59,086 nucleotides of DNA from contig JAIPDL010000012.1 in assembly GCA_021737695.1 (NCBI GenBank), positions 1-59,086 on the forward strand. Reading direction: 5' to 3'. The stretch is from Desulfotignum sp. (lineage in GTDB: Bacteria; Desulfobacterota; Desulfobacteria; Desulfobacterales; Desulfobacteraceae). Of the stretch, positions 42,677 to 52,515 are shown in pieces. The notes beneath the pieces are model-generated. The model made no database searches. It was given only the letters and a program-made list of their open reading frames with translations, and was not told the origin of the DNA. The position numbers and the translations under genes were made by a program. Position 1 is the stretch's first letter, and every line of letters starts with the position of its first letter.

Positions 42677-43558
42677 CTAATTAATTTTTTGTATTTTTTT
42701 CAAACAGTTAAGGCCCATTCTTTTTACATGAACCCGGATCATTTCTTTTCTATGCCAGGCTTTTCCCCTGACAGAGTCCCTTACCTTGGATTCGTCAGCC
42801 GCTATTTTGCCGGCTTCAATCAATACGTTTTCATTAATCTTTTTTCCGATCAGGTATTTTTCCGCATCAACAGCCCGCATTGGGGTGGGTGCTGCAACCC
42901 CCAGGACGATTCTTGCTCGGGTACAGGTTTCAAGATCTTCATCCACGGTCAACAAAACGCCAATACCGATCAAGGGCAATTCCATTGCAGCCCGGCGGCC
43001 AAATTTGGTATATGCGCTTCCGGTACGAGGTGCCTGGGGTGGGATTGTGATTTTTTTCAGGATTTCGCCTGGTTTAAGGATGGTTTTATAGGGCGCAAGG
43101 AATAAATCCTTAACATCTGAAGACCGCTCACCGTCAGCTCCGTGGAGCTGGGCCACCCCATCAAGCGCAATCAAGGGGATCGCACCATCTGCCGATGGTA
43201 CTGCATTAATCAGATTCCCGCCGATGGTGCCTACATTCCTGACCTGTAATGATCCAATATTGGAAACCGCATCATAAACTATGGGATACTCATTTTGGAT
43301 CATGAGTGATTTTTCAAGGGTCGCATGGGTGACCATGGCACCAATGGAAAGCTCTCCCGTGGCCTCATTTTTATGGAGTTCACTCATTTCTTTTATTTTT
43401 TTCAGGGAAATCAGAAAATCCGGTTCCATCCATCCTTCTTTGACCTTGACAATCACATCTGTCCCTCCGCCAATATATTTGGCTGTCTCGCTGTGCTGAC
43501 CATGAAAAGCAATGGCCTCTTCAACGGTTTTGGGGGATAAGTACGTAAATGGTTTCAT
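42677..43558 (-). CDS. FAD subunit of the second molybdenum hydroxylase
   Basis: A 293-residue CoxM-type protein with FAD-binding motifs IGGGTDVIVKVKEG (about 30-43) and RNVGTIGGNLINAVPSADGAIPL (about 107-130). It lacks the cysteine insert found after GGN in the FAD subunit of the first hydroxylase, so it is a conventional oxidative enzyme. It follows the CoA ligase gene closely. Confidence 0.92.
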   Translation of the reverse strand: MKPFTYLSPKTVEEAIAFHGQHSETAKYIGGGTDVIVKVKEGWMEPDFLISLKKIKEMSELHKNEATGELSIGAMVTHATLEKSLMIQNEYPIVYDAVSNIGSLQVRNVGTIGGNLINAVPSADGAIPLIALDGVAQLHGADGERSSDVKDLFLAPYKTILKPGEILKKITIPPQAPRTGSAYTKFGRRAAMELPLIGIGVLLTVDEDLETCTRARIVLGVAAPTPMRAVDAEKYLIGKKINENVLIEAGKIAADESKVRDSVRGKAWHRKEMIRVHVKRMGLNCLKKIQKIN

Positions 43559-43573
43559 ATAAAGTCCCTTTCG

Positions 43574-44863
43574 TTAGCTGCGATTATCAAAGATACGCTT
43601 GGCTTTTCCTTCAAACCTTGGTAATTGGCCATAGGTACAAATCTGTGCATCACAACTGACCATGATCTTTGCGTGAACAGTTCTCTTTATTTTGTTCCTG
43701 ATATCATCCGTATCTGCCGGATCAAATCCCTGAACAGCTTCTACCTTGATGGTCATGTAATCCTTGCCGTCATCCATTCTCTCCAGATGGAGCTGGTACT
43801 CGCTTCCCACCTCGGGAATGGAAGACAATACCTCATCAATCTGACCGGGATAGATGTTCACCCCCCTTAAGATGATCATGTCATCGGAACGTCCCATGAT
43901 TTTATCATGCATGAACAAAAGATTTCCACAGGAACAGGGGGTGGCAATTTTTCGGGTGAGATCCCTTGTCCGGTAGCGTACGAGGGGAGCCGCCTCTTTA
44001 CACAGGCTTGTGACAACCATTTCACCGATTTCACCATCCGGGACAGGTCCCAGAGTATCCGGGTCTAAAATTTCAAGGATAAATTTGTCTGCCCAATAGT
44101 GAATCCCTTCATGTTTTGTACAGTCAAGACCGGTTCCAGGGCCATAAAGCTCGGTCATGCCGGTGATGTCAAACATATCTTCCAGCCCTAAAAGCTCTTT
44201 GATTTTCGTATGCATGGCAACACTGCACCGTTCTGATCCTAAAATCATTTTCTTTACATTGATTTTGTTTTTAAGCCCCCGTTTATGGACCTCTTCGGCG
44301 ATAAGAAGGGCCATGGATGCGGTACAGCAGAATACAGTGGCCTGCATGTCTTCCAGGAACTGGCATTGCATGTCAATATTGCCGGGTCCAATAGGAATGG
44401 CCATGGCACCGAACCGTTCACATCCCATCTGAAATCCCATACCGGCAGTCCAGACACCGTATCCCACCGCAATCTGTACCCTGTCCATTTGTGTCAGGCC
44501 GGCCATCTCATAGCACCTGGCAAACATGTCAAACCAGTCATCCAGGTCTTTTTGGGTATAGGCGAGGACTTTTCGTTTTCCCGTGGTACCTGAGGAGGCA
44601 TGAATACGAACGATTTTTTCTTCCGGTACGGATAAAAGTGGCAGTGGATAGCCGTCTTTGAGATCCTTTCCCGTGGTGAACGGAAGTTTTGACAGGTCAT
44701 CAAGACTTTTGATGTCATCAGGGGTGACACCGGCTTTATCAAATTGTTTTTTGTAAAAGGCAGAGCCATTGTAAGCATGAGCAATCGTCCACTTCAGTCC
44801 TTCTAACTGGTGATCAAAAAGTTCTCCTTGATCATTAAACTGAGGCATAAAGGTTTTTTTCAT
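43574..44863 (-). CDS. phenylacetate-CoA ligase family (PaaK-like) acyl-CoA ligase
   Basis: A 429-residue AMP-forming ligase. The P-loop-like motif is HASSGTTGKRKVLAYT near residue 90, followed by SERCSVAMHTKI, TGMTELYGPG, and RTRDLT and RSDDMIILRGVNIYPGQIDEVL, all as in PaaK. PaaK relatives activate phenylacetate, benzoate-type acids and indoleacetate (IaaB). ATG 44863 has AAGGA at 8 bases; an ATG at 44872 would add three residues. It lies between hydantoinase B and the second molybdenum hydroxylase, so indoleacetate or a ring-opened product is a reasonable substrate guess. Confidence 0.88.
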   Translation of the reverse strand: MKKTFMPQFNDQGELFDHQLEGLKWTIAHAYNGSAFYKKQFDKAGVTPDDIKSLDDLSKLPFTTGKDLKDGYPLPLLSVPEEKIVRIHASSGTTGKRKVLAYTQKDLDDWFDMFARCYEMAGLTQMDRVQIAVGYGVWTAGMGFQMGCERFGAMAIPIGPGNIDMQCQFLEDMQATVFCCTASMALLIAEEVHKRGLKNKINVKKMILGSERCSVAMHTKIKELLGLEDMFDITGMTELYGPGTGLDCTKHEGIHYWADKFILEILDPDTLGPVPDGEIGEMVVTSLCKEAAPLVRYRTRDLTRKIATPCSCGNLLFMHDKIMGRSDDMIILRGVNIYPGQIDEVLSSIPEVGSEYQLHLERMDDGKDYMTIKVEAVQGFDPADTDDIRNKIKRTVHAKIMVSCDAQICTYGQLPRFEGKAKRIFDNRS

Positions 44864-44874
44864 CCCAACCATCC

Positions 44875-46599
44875 TTATTTGTTTTCACGAAACTTTAGTG
44901 TTGCAGTAAGATCGAGTGTTAAAGTATCTGGTTCAATAATGACACCATAATCTTCTTTTGCTCGTTCAATACTCACATAGCCATATTGTACGTCACGTTC
45001 CACAGCTTCAGGGTCCCGTTCAAAGGGGTCGCCATACCCCCCTCCGCCGGCACTGACAAATGAAATTTGATCGCCGGGGTCACAAAAGGTAAGGCCGCTG
45101 GGGTCAGCGGTTTTTCCGTTTTTCAAAAATTGGGCCAATGATCCGTCTCGCCCGCCAAATATGCCCGCAGGTGGATAAATATAGCGCCCTGCCTGTACAG
45201 CAATGGACATTGTTCCCGGAGAATTCTCCCCATCGTCGGGCAAGCGGATAATCATCTGCCGGCCGATTCCCCCCCGCTGTCTGCCAGGCCCACCGGAGTC
45301 CTGTACCAGGCCTCTGGACTCAATGATCATGGACGTATCGCTTTCAAGAATTTCAATGGGTGTGTTGGCCCCATTCGCCGGGAAAATCGCACAATGATGA
45401 CCATCGAATCGTGAAGAGGCACCCATGCCGCCCCCGCGGATAATCATGGTGTGCCAGGGTTTTCCGTTGGCAAATGACCCATGAAAAATATTGGTCTGGG
45501 CAGGCGTTCCGCCGGATCCGGCAATAATGTTATCGGGAGCTGCCTGGGCCAGTGCCTTAAAAACCATTTCCGTCATGAAATGACCCACCACCATTCTGGC
45601 TGCCACGGCAGCAGGATATTTACAATTGACAATAGATCCTTCCGGCGCTGACATGGTGATGGGCCGAATTGCCCCCTCATTTATCGGCACACCAGGGTCA
45701 AAACCGGATTTAATCGCCATGAATACATAGGCATAGGTAAAATTGTAAACAACATTCACCCCCCAGTCTACCTGTCTGGATGTCCCGTCAAAATCAACAT
45801 GGATCCTGGACCCATCAACAGTTACGGTCAGTTTGATAGGAATATCGGGCTTATCGCCCGCGCCTTCGACAATTCCTTCATGGGAATAGCTACCATCGGC
45901 AATGTTTTCAATGGAAGACCGCATGCTTTTCTCGGTCCGGTAAAAAATTTCGTCGGCCAGGTCATCCAGAGTATCAAGGCCTTCGTCTTCCATCATTTCT
46001 GTGATTTTCTGGGAGCAGACATGGTTTGCTGCTACCTGGGAACGGATATCCCCGTCAAATTCCTTGGGCGTCCTGACATTCCAGCGGATCATGTTCACAA
46101 GGTCCCGGTTGAGTTTTCCTGCATCATAAAGTTTGGTCAACGGGATATAAAGACCTTCGGCATAAACGTCACGGTTGTCTGAGGCTGTTCTGCCCCCGAT
46201 ATCGGTGTGATGGAAAATACAGGCAGTAAATGCCACGGGTTTTTCCTTGAAAAAAATGGGGCTCCAGACACAGACGTCATTTAAATGACCGGCCAAAAGC
46301 CAGGGATCGTTCACGATGAACACATCCCCATCTCGGTAATCTTCCATGGGAATGGAAGTGACGATTTTTTTCATACCCAGGGCCATGGCACCGGCCATGC
46401 CCGGTGTGCAAAGCGTTCCCTGGACCATTTCCTGCCCCCGGCTGTCCGTAAACATGCAGGTGTAATCATGGGCATCTCTCAAAAGGCTTGAGAAGGCGGT
46501 CCTGATAACGGATGCATCCGATTCGTCCACGATGGAAACCAGCCGTTTCCAAAGAATTTCCAGTGTAATCGGATCAAATCTTCTTTTGTTGTTAGTCAT
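44875..46599 (-). CDS. hydantoinase/oxoprolinase family, B subunit
   Basis: A 574-residue HyuB-type subunit of an ATP-dependent amide- or lactam-cleaving enzyme. It starts RRFDPITLEILWKRLVSIVDESD and contains HHTDIGGRTASDNRDVYAEGLYIP with conserved His/Asp, and the C-terminal RGGIGRQMIIRLPDDGE and GGGGYGDP. ATG 46599 has AGGAGG upstream and overlaps the A subunit stop by eight bases; the longer frame to 46701 has no family match. With the A subunit it could open the lactam ring of an oxindole-type intermediate, as proposed for anaerobic indoleacetate breakdown. Related enzymes include 5-oxoprolinase and acetophenone carboxylase. Confidence 0.9.
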   Translation of the reverse strand: MTNNKRRFDPITLEILWKRLVSIVDESDASVIRTAFSSLLRDAHDYTCMFTDSRGQEMVQGTLCTPGMAGAMALGMKKIVTSIPMEDYRDGDVFIVNDPWLLAGHLNDVCVWSPIFFKEKPVAFTACIFHHTDIGGRTASDNRDVYAEGLYIPLTKLYDAGKLNRDLVNMIRWNVRTPKEFDGDIRSQVAANHVCSQKITEMMEDEGLDTLDDLADEIFYRTEKSMRSSIENIADGSYSHEGIVEGAGDKPDIPIKLTVTVDGSRIHVDFDGTSRQVDWGVNVVYNFTYAYVFMAIKSGFDPGVPINEGAIRPITMSAPEGSIVNCKYPAAVAARMVVGHFMTEMVFKALAQAAPDNIIAGSGGTPAQTNIFHGSFANGKPWHTMIIRGGGMGASSRFDGHHCAIFPANGANTPIEILESDTSMIIESRGLVQDSGGPGRQRGGIGRQMIIRLPDDGENSPGTMSIAVQAGRYIYPPAGIFGGRDGSLAQFLKNGKTADPSGLTFCDPGDQISFVSAGGGGYGDPFERDPEAVERDVQYGYVSIERAKEDYGVIIEPDTLTLDLTATLKFRENK

Positions 46600-48721
46600 T
46601 CTTTGGTCCTCCTTCCTGATCCGGCCCACCGGATTGAGCAATATTAATCCAGATAAAACCGAAGTCGTCCACCCGCACAGCGGCATCCTCCCCGATGACA
46701 ATGGTGGATTCCCGTTCCTCTATAATGGCCGGTCCATAGAACCGGGCATCGGGAAATAGTTTGGACCGGTCATATACGGTAAAGGGAAGATAGTCCTTTT
46801 TAATAACGGAAAATGCCGGTCTTTGTCCCTTGATGCAGGCTTGAAGATCTCGTTTTTTTGTGGACAGCCTTGAAATGACAAACGGTTTTTTCGGCAGGCT
46901 TGCCCGGACTTTGAACGTGACAAACTCCACGGGAGATTCCGCTGCAGTTCTACCGTAAAGCCGTTTATACTCTTCATCAAACATGATCCTGATGTCTTTT
47001 GTTGAGAACTGCTGAAAATCCTTTCCCTCAATGCCCAGATCAATCTCAGCCCCCTGGCCCACAAACCGCATCAACAGCGTTCGTTCAAAAATAATCTCAT
47101 CACCGCTCCGGGCACCTTCCAGGATTTGCGCGGCCTCTTTTTCCAAGGTGCTGAAAAGGGTTTCGATCTCATTAAAGTCAGCGTCTTCAAGTACTTTTCT
47201 GTGACTTCTGGACATGTCAAACGCCACAGGAGCGGTAAAGAAACCCAGGGCCGACCCCACACCGGCAAGGGGTGGAACAAGGATGGTGGTGGCACCGATT
47301 TTCTTGGCAAGCCCGTAGGTGTGTACGGGTCCGGCACCACCGAATGCGGTGACAGTGACCAGATTGGGGTTGCCGCCCTTTTCCGCAATATGGGTTTTTG
47401 CCGCGGCCGCCATGGTCTCGTTAATCAGGTCATGGATACCAAAAGCCGCCTCCACCATGGTGGTGCCCAGGGGATCTGCCACCTTCTTCTGTATGGTCTT
47501 TTTGGACAATTCTATATCCAGCTTCATGGTGCCGCCCAGAAAAAAATCGGGATCCAGGTATCCCAGAACCAGGTCGGCATCGGTCACGGTGGGATTATCA
47601 CCACCCTGGCAATAGGCGGCAGGTCCGGGATCCGCACCGGAGCTTTCCGGGCCTACCTGGAGCAGTCCCATGCGGTTGACCTTGGCAATGGAACCGCCGC
47701 CGGCACCAATTTCCATCAGGTCGACCACCGGCACCTGGATGGGCAGGCCGCTGCCTTTTTGAAACCGCTGGACCCGACCGACCTCAAAGGTGGAGACAAG
47801 CCCTGCATGGCCGTCCTGGATCAGGCAAGATTTGGCGGTCGTCCCGCCCATGTCAAAGCAGAACATATCTTTGATATTGAACATTTTCCCATAATACTGG
47901 GATGCAATAACCGCAGCAGTCGGGCCCGATTCAATGATCCTGACCGGAAAATTTTTGGCTGTTTCAACCGAGGTAATCCCCCCCGAAGAGAGCATGATAA
48001 ACAGCTTGCCGCCAAAACCGATGGTTCCCAGCCGGTTCACCAGTTTATTCAGGTACCAGTAGGTAATGGGTTTGACATAGGCATTGACTGCTGTGGTGCA
48101 GGTCCGTTCATATTCCTTGATTTCCGGAAGCACCTCAAACGAACTGGAAATCGGCAGGTCCGGCGCCTCGCGTTCAATGATCTCTTTTATCTTTCGTTCA
48201 TTGACCGGGTTTTCATAGGAGTTGATCAGGCAGACAGCAATGGATTTCATGCCGTCTTTTTTACAGCGTTCAATAAGGGCTGTCACCTCTTGTTCATCTA
48301 CATCTTTAAAGATCCTGCCGTCAAAGGTTACCCGCTCATCTACTTCAAACCTGTCAGGCCGGGGAATGATGGGTTCAGGGTATTCACTGAAAATATCATA
48401 GGCATCATAGCGTTTTTCTCTTCCCAGTTCCAGAACATCCTTGAATCCTTTGGTGGTTATCAGGGCCGTCCTGGCGCCTTTTCTTTCAATGATCGCATTG
48501 ATGACCAGGGTGGTGCCGTGAATGATTTCCTCGACATTGTCCACAAATCCGGGCAGAATTTCTGTCAGTTCCCGGATGCCCTGTTCAATGGCATCCGACG
48601 GATCCGACGGCGTCGTCAGGCATTTGTTGGTATGAAATTCTCCGGTTTTGTTGTTCACAAGGACGAAATCAGTAAATGTGCCGCCGATATCACATCCCAG
48701 GCGATAGGTTTCCTGTTTCAA
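46592..48721 (-). CDS. hydantoinase/oxoprolinase family, A subunit
   Basis: A 709-residue HyuA-type ATP-binding subunit. The N-terminal actin-like phosphate loop is LGCDIGGTFTDFVLV (8-22), with a second phosphate loop in FCFDMGGTTAKSCLI near 290-305 and VTAFGGAGPVHTYGLAKKIG in the C-terminal half. The start is TTG at 48721, preceded by AAGGAGGTGA at good spacing. It follows the B12 mutase genes. In the parallel Azoarcus pathway a hydantoinase-like enzyme is suggested to hydrolyse 2-oxoindoleacetate. Confidence 0.9.
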   Translation of the reverse strand: MKQETYRLGCDIGGTFTDFVLVNNKTGEFHTNKCLTTPSDPSDAIEQGIRELTEILPGFVDNVEEIIHGTTLVINAIIERKGARTALITTKGFKDVLELGREKRYDAYDIFSEYPEPIIPRPDRFEVDERVTFDGRIFKDVDEQEVTALIERCKKDGMKSIAVCLINSYENPVNERKIKEIIEREAPDLPISSSFEVLPEIKEYERTCTTAVNAYVKPITYWYLNKLVNRLGTIGFGGKLFIMLSSGGITSVETAKNFPVRIIESGPTAAVIASQYYGKMFNIKDMFCFDMGGTTAKSCLIQDGHAGLVSTFEVGRVQRFQKGSGLPIQVPVVDLMEIGAGGGSIAKVNRMGLLQVGPESSGADPGPAAYCQGGDNPTVTDADLVLGYLDPDFFLGGTMKLDIELSKKTIQKKVADPLGTTMVEAAFGIHDLINETMAAAAKTHIAEKGGNPNLVTVTAFGGAGPVHTYGLAKKIGATTILVPPLAGVGSALGFFTAPVAFDMSRSHRKVLEDADFNEIETLFSTLEKEAAQILEGARSGDEIIFERTLLMRFVGQGAEIDLGIEGKDFQQFSTKDIRIMFDEEYKRLYGRTAAESPVEFVTFKVRASLPKKPFVISRLSTKKRDLQACIKGQRPAFSVIKKDYLPFTVYDRSKLFPDARFYGPAIIEERESTIVIGEDAAVRVDDFGFIWINIAQSGGPDQEGGPKND

Positions 48722-48732
48722 ACGTCACCTCC

Positions 48733-50385
48733 TTAATAAAATTCCGGTTCGTTCCATTCTCCAAACACATCCCTGAACACACCGGCCATCTCTCCCACCG
48801 TGGCATAGGCATGGCAGCAGGTCACCAGGTAGGGCATGACATTGTCCGTGCCTCTGGCTGCTTTTTCCAGGGCCTTGAGGCTGTCTGAAACATCCTTATC
48901 ATTTCTGGTCCGGCGAAGTTCTATTAAATTGACTTTGGATTTTTCCGCCCATTCCTGATTGTATTCATGGAGCTCAACATCTGTTTTTTGTGTTTCCTGT
49001 TCCGGCCTGTTTCCCGATTCCGAGGTCGGTACAATACCTACTTTTCTGTACTCTCCAGACTGGAGGCCTTTTTCGTATTCGTAAGCCTGTCTGGAGACTT
49101 TTCTTTGAATAAACCCTTCTGATATACTCTTGGTCATGCCGCCCCATTTTTGGACTTCTTCCATTTCTTCAATGATTTTTTCTTCCATCTCAAGGGTGAG
49201 GGTTTCAATAAAATAGGACCCTGCCAGGGGATCCACGGTGTCTCTTAATCCCACTTCATCCATGAGTATTTCAAGGGTCCGCAAAGAGAGAAGTGCAGAT
49301 CGCGGGGTCGGAATGGTATAGGCTTCATCAAAAGAGCACAGCGCAGTTGTCTGGGCACCGGACAAGGCAGCACCCAATGCGTAATAGGCACTCCGCATGA
49401 TATTGTTTTCCGGTTGTTCCTTGGTGAGGCCGGATCCGCCTCCACCAAACAACCCCCTTAAGAAAAGCTTCTTTTTATCGGTAACACCGTATTCCGTTTT
49501 CAGCATTTTTGCCCAGAGTTTCCTGGCGGCCCTGAATTTGGCAATCTGCTCCCAGAGATTGCCATATACATTGAAATTAAAGGAAAACCGTCCCACAAAA
49601 TCCTCAGGTTTGATCCCCCTTGCCGTAACAGTGTCAATATAGGCTTTGGCAATCTCAAAGGCATAGGCGATTTCCTGGGCCGGTGTGGCGCCCGATTCCC
49701 TGATATGGTAACCGCAGATACTGACAGGATTGGATTTTGGCAGTTCTTTGACCGCATATTCAATGGAATCACCCACCAGGCGAACCCCATGTTCCACCGG
49801 GAATATCCAGGCCCCCCGGCCGATCATTTCTTTTAAAATATCATTCTGGGGTGTGGTGGAAATCTGGTCTTTGGAATATCCGAATTTTTCTGCTGTTGCC
49901 TGATACATGGCCATCATGATCGTGGCCACGCCATTGATGGTCAGCCCGGATCCGATCCGGTCCAGAGGGATTTCGGCAAAAGCAGTTTCAAAATCTTTTA
50001 ATGAGTCAATGGCCATGCCAACCCGCCCGACTTCCCCTTCAGCCAGGGGATGATCCGAGTCATAACCCATCTGAGTGGGCAGATCAAAGGCCACATTCAA
50101 TCCATTCTGGCCGTTGGCAATCATGAGTTTGAACCGTTTATTGGTCTCTTCCGGGGTGCCGAACCCCGTGTACTGCCTTGTGGTCCAGGCTCGACTGCGA
50201 TAACTTTGAGGGTGAAGGCTCCTGGTGAAGGGGTAATCTCCAGGGGCTCCCAAGTCTTGTTCATAGGTAAACCCTGCTTTTTCAAGATCTTCAGGACCAT
50301 AGACCGGTTTTACCTTAATCCCGGACTGGTAGATCACCTCTTTTATTGCACCTTTTTCATCCTTGGTATATTTTGCAACACCCAT
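48733..50385 (-). CDS. B12-dependent acyl-CoA mutase, large (substrate-binding) subunit
   Basis: A 550-residue methylmalonyl-CoA mutase-type large subunit without the B12 domain, which is encoded by the next gene. By alignment from memory, the methylmalonyl mutase residues Tyr89, Arg207 and His244 correspond to Y72, R190 and H227 here: the distances of 118 and 37 residues are exact. So the substrate carries a free carboxylate. Yet the usually strict active-site loop differs: HPQSYRSRAWTTRQYTGFG instead of xPTMYxxRPWTIRQYAGFS. This leaves two readings: methylmalonyl-CoA mutase, or a mutase of an aryl-substituted succinyl-CoA as in indoleacetate breakdown. Confidence 0.88.
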   Translation of the reverse strand: MGVAKYTKDEKGAIKEVIYQSGIKVKPVYGPEDLEKAGFTYEQDLGAPGDYPFTRSLHPQSYRSRAWTTRQYTGFGTPEETNKRFKLMIANGQNGLNVAFDLPTQMGYDSDHPLAEGEVGRVGMAIDSLKDFETAFAEIPLDRIGSGLTINGVATIMMAMYQATAEKFGYSKDQISTTPQNDILKEMIGRGAWIFPVEHGVRLVGDSIEYAVKELPKSNPVSICGYHIRESGATPAQEIAYAFEIAKAYIDTVTARGIKPEDFVGRFSFNFNVYGNLWEQIAKFRAARKLWAKMLKTEYGVTDKKKLFLRGLFGGGGSGLTKEQPENNIMRSAYYALGAALSGAQTTALCSFDEAYTIPTPRSALLSLRTLEILMDEVGLRDTVDPLAGSYFIETLTLEMEEKIIEEMEEVQKWGGMTKSISEGFIQRKVSRQAYEYEKGLQSGEYRKVGIVPTSESGNRPEQETQKTDVELHEYNQEWAEKSKVNLIELRRTRNDKDVSDSLKALEKAARGTDNVMPYLVTCCHAYATVGEMAGVFRDVFGEWNEPEFY

Positions 50386-50421
50386 TGTCTACCTCTCTTA
50401 AATTTTCAAAAATGATCCAGA

Positions 50422-50820
50422 TTATTCAAACAATTTGTTCATGCCAGTTATAATGTCCTCAAAAGAGATTCCACCGGGAAACACCGCAGCGACTCCCATT
50501 TCTTTAAGTTCGGGAATATCCTGATAGGGAATAACGCCTCCCACTATCAGGCGGATATCATCAAGTCCCTGTTCTTTCATCATGGTGATGAGTCGTTTAC
50601 AAATGGGCAGATGTGCTCCGGACATAATGCTTAACCCGATGACATCCACGGCTTCCTGGGTGGCTGTCTGTATGATCTGGTTTAGGGTCTGGTGAAGTCC
50701 TGAATAAATGACTTCCATGCCTGCATCTCTTAAGGCCAGGGCCACAATTTTGGCACCCTTGTCATGTCCGTCAAGGCCGGGTTTTGCGATCAATACCCGA
50801 ATTTTGTTTGTTGTTTCCAT
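50422..50820 (-). CDS. B12-binding subunit of the acyl-CoA mutase
   Basis: A 132-residue cobalamin-binding domain with the base-off motif DGHDKG (D17, H19, G22), GLSIMSGAH and LIVGGVIP, as in the C-terminal domain of methylmalonyl-CoA mutase. H19 is the lower axial cobalt ligand. It forms the small subunit for the mutase encoded 36 bp downstream. GAGGAA precedes the ATG. Confidence 0.93.
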   Translation of the reverse strand: METTNKIRVLIAKPGLDGHDKGAKIVALALRDAGMEVIYSGLHQTLNQIIQTATQEAVDVIGLSIMSGAHLPICKRLITMMKEQGLDDIRLIVGGVIPYQDIPELKEMGVAAVFPGGISFEDIITGMNKLFE

Positions 50821-50837
50821 TAGTCATTTCCTCTAAA

Positions 50838-51803
50838 TTATTTTAAAATAATCATTGTATTGACCACATGTTCTGCCGCGCTGATCGGATCCATTTCATG
50901 GGTCTGAATTCTTTTTAAAACTGATTTGTATGCCGGTGAAGTTTCCATGAACGAGTGAATCTTTGCCAGGGTCAGGTCCTTTAGCAGTGATTTGAAATAG
51001 AGTGTTTCCTGATTTCTTTTTGTTTGATCGGTCAGATTGTGTTTTTTCAAGAAATCGAAATGGGATAAAAAGGTATCGGCCAGTTCGTCTACACCAGTTC
51101 CTTTCAGGGCGTTGGTCTTGACTACCGGTGGCGTCCATTTTGGAGATGGATGAGACGTTTGTCTTCCCATGTTCTGCATTCCGATCATCATGGTCAGTGC
51201 ATGTACAGACGCATCAACATCCGGCCGATCACACTTGTTGACAATATAAACATCTCCTGTTTCAAGGATGCCTGCCTTAACGGCCTGAATGCCGTCTCCT
51301 GTTCCAGGAATTCTGACAATCCCGGTTGAATGGGCAAGGGTGGCGATGTCAAATTCTCCTTGCCCGGCACCCACAGTTTCAATCAGGATAATGTCATACC
51401 CCATGGCATCCATTACAATGGCTGCATCTTTTGTGGCCCGGGATAGACCGCCTGTTTGCCCCCTTGATGCCATGGAACGGATAAAAACGTTTTTGTCTGT
51501 TGCATGGCGCTGCATTCGCAGCCGATCGCCCAAAATAGCTCCCCCGGAAAAAGGACTGGACGGGTCCACGGCAATAACCGCGACCCGTTTGCTTTGTTTT
51601 CGAAATACCGTGATCAGATCGTCTATCAGGGTAGATTTACCCACGCCAGGTGACCCGGTAATGCCGATGATAAAGGCATTTCCAGAATGGGGATACAATT
51701 GCTTAAGGAGGGTAAGGGCTTCGAGCTTCCCCTGTTCAAGCAGTCGAATCATCCTTGCACCGGCTCTCTGGTTTCCCTGGAGTATAGCAACTATTTCAGG
51801 CAC
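50838..51803 (-). CDS. meaB: MeaB/ArgK-type GTPase, mutase chaperone
   Basis: A 321-residue G-protein that protects and reloads B12 mutases. It has Walker A ITGSPGVGKSTLI near 48-60, VAVDPSSPFSGGAILGDRLRM and the VNKCDRPD base-recognition motif. The start is GTG at 51803, overlapping the end of the GntR gene by eight bases. Adjacent mutase subunits confirm the role. Confidence 0.93.
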   Translation of the reverse strand: MPEIVAILQGNQRAGARMIRLLEQGKLEALTLLKQLYPHSGNAFIIGITGSPGVGKSTLIDDLITVFRKQSKRVAVIAVDPSSPFSGGAILGDRLRMQRHATDKNVFIRSMASRGQTGGLSRATKDAAIVMDAMGYDIILIETVGAGQGEFDIATLAHSTGIVRIPGTGDGIQAVKAGILETGDVYIVNKCDRPDVDASVHALTMMIGMQNMGRQTSHPSPKWTPPVVKTNALKGTGVDELADTFLSHFDFLKKHNLTDQTKRNQETLYFKSLLKDLTLAKIHSFMETSPAYKSVLKRIQTHEMDPISAAEHVVNTMIILK

Positions 51804-52482
51804 TCTTTTTTTTGTCTTCCTCTTTTTCTAATAGATTTAAAACAACGGCCTTTCCTTTAAGAATATGTTGCCTTACAAGTTGTTCAACGGTTTCACCATC
51901 CCTGTTTTTAATCGCAGCAAGCATTTTGATATGGTCTTCGTTGCTCTGCTCTGCATATCTGTTTTCCATAAGAAGAATCTTTCGGAATCTGGAGATCTGT
52001 GCCCGAAGCTGATTGATCATTTTGATCAGTTTCGGGCTCTGGCTTAAACTGTAGAGAAGGTCATGAAATTCCGTGTTGAGTTGCTCAAGATTGGTACTGT
52101 CATTTCCCCCCAGGCAGTTCTGGTATTCCACCATCTTTTTTTCCAATGGAATCAGATCCTTTTCCCGGTGATTTTCAGCCGCTATCTTTGCTGCATATGC
52201 CTCTAACACACTCCTGATACCAAAAGTCTGCTCAATTTCATCCTTTGTGAGTTTCACCACTTGAAAACCGCCGGAAGGAATTTTTTCAATCCAGTCTTCT
52301 CTTTCCAGCTTGTGCAGGGCTTCTCGCAATGGTGTCCGGCTGATACCCAGCATATCGGCAAGTTTGCTTTCCACAAGTCGTGATCCCGGCTCAATGGTCT
52401 GATCAATGATGGCTTTTTTCAAATACTCAAATACATTCTGGCCTAACGATTTTCTATCCTTAAAATTACTGTCAAGCTTCAT
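51796..52482 (-). CDS. GntR-family (FadR/FCD type) transcriptional regulator
   Basis: A 228-residue regulator. Residues about 10-75 form the winged helix (VFEYLKKAIIDQTIEPGSRLVESKLADMLGISRTPLREALHKLERE), and 85-215 the all-helical FCD effector domain. ATG 52482 was preferred to a TTG at 52503; AAGGA is 11 bases upstream. It lies in the catabolic cluster between the CoA transferase and MeaB genes. Palindromes with GTATACAGTATAC at two cluster promoters are candidate operators. A GntR regulator also belongs to the indoleacetate cluster described in Azoarcus. Confidence 0.92.
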   Translation of the reverse strand: MKLDSNFKDRKSLGQNVFEYLKKAIIDQTIEPGSRLVESKLADMLGISRTPLREALHKLEREDWIEKIPSGGFQVVKLTKDEIEQTFGIRSVLEAYAAKIAAENHREKDLIPLEKKMVEYQNCLGGNDSTNLEQLNTEFHDLLYSLSQSPKLIKMINQLRAQISRFRKILLMENRYAEQSNEDHIKMLAAIKNRDGETVEQLVRQHILKGKAVVLNLLEKEEDKKKSA

Positions 52483-52515
52483 TGAACTAAAATTTCCTTG
52501 CAATTGTGACCACGA

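Noticed and set aside
48733..51803. Straightforward propionate-oxidation methylmalonyl-CoA mutase operon.
   Set aside because: Not excluded, but neighbours (hydantoinase, CoA ligase, two molybdenum hydroxylases) and the altered loop fit a specialised mutase better; kept as the alternative reading.
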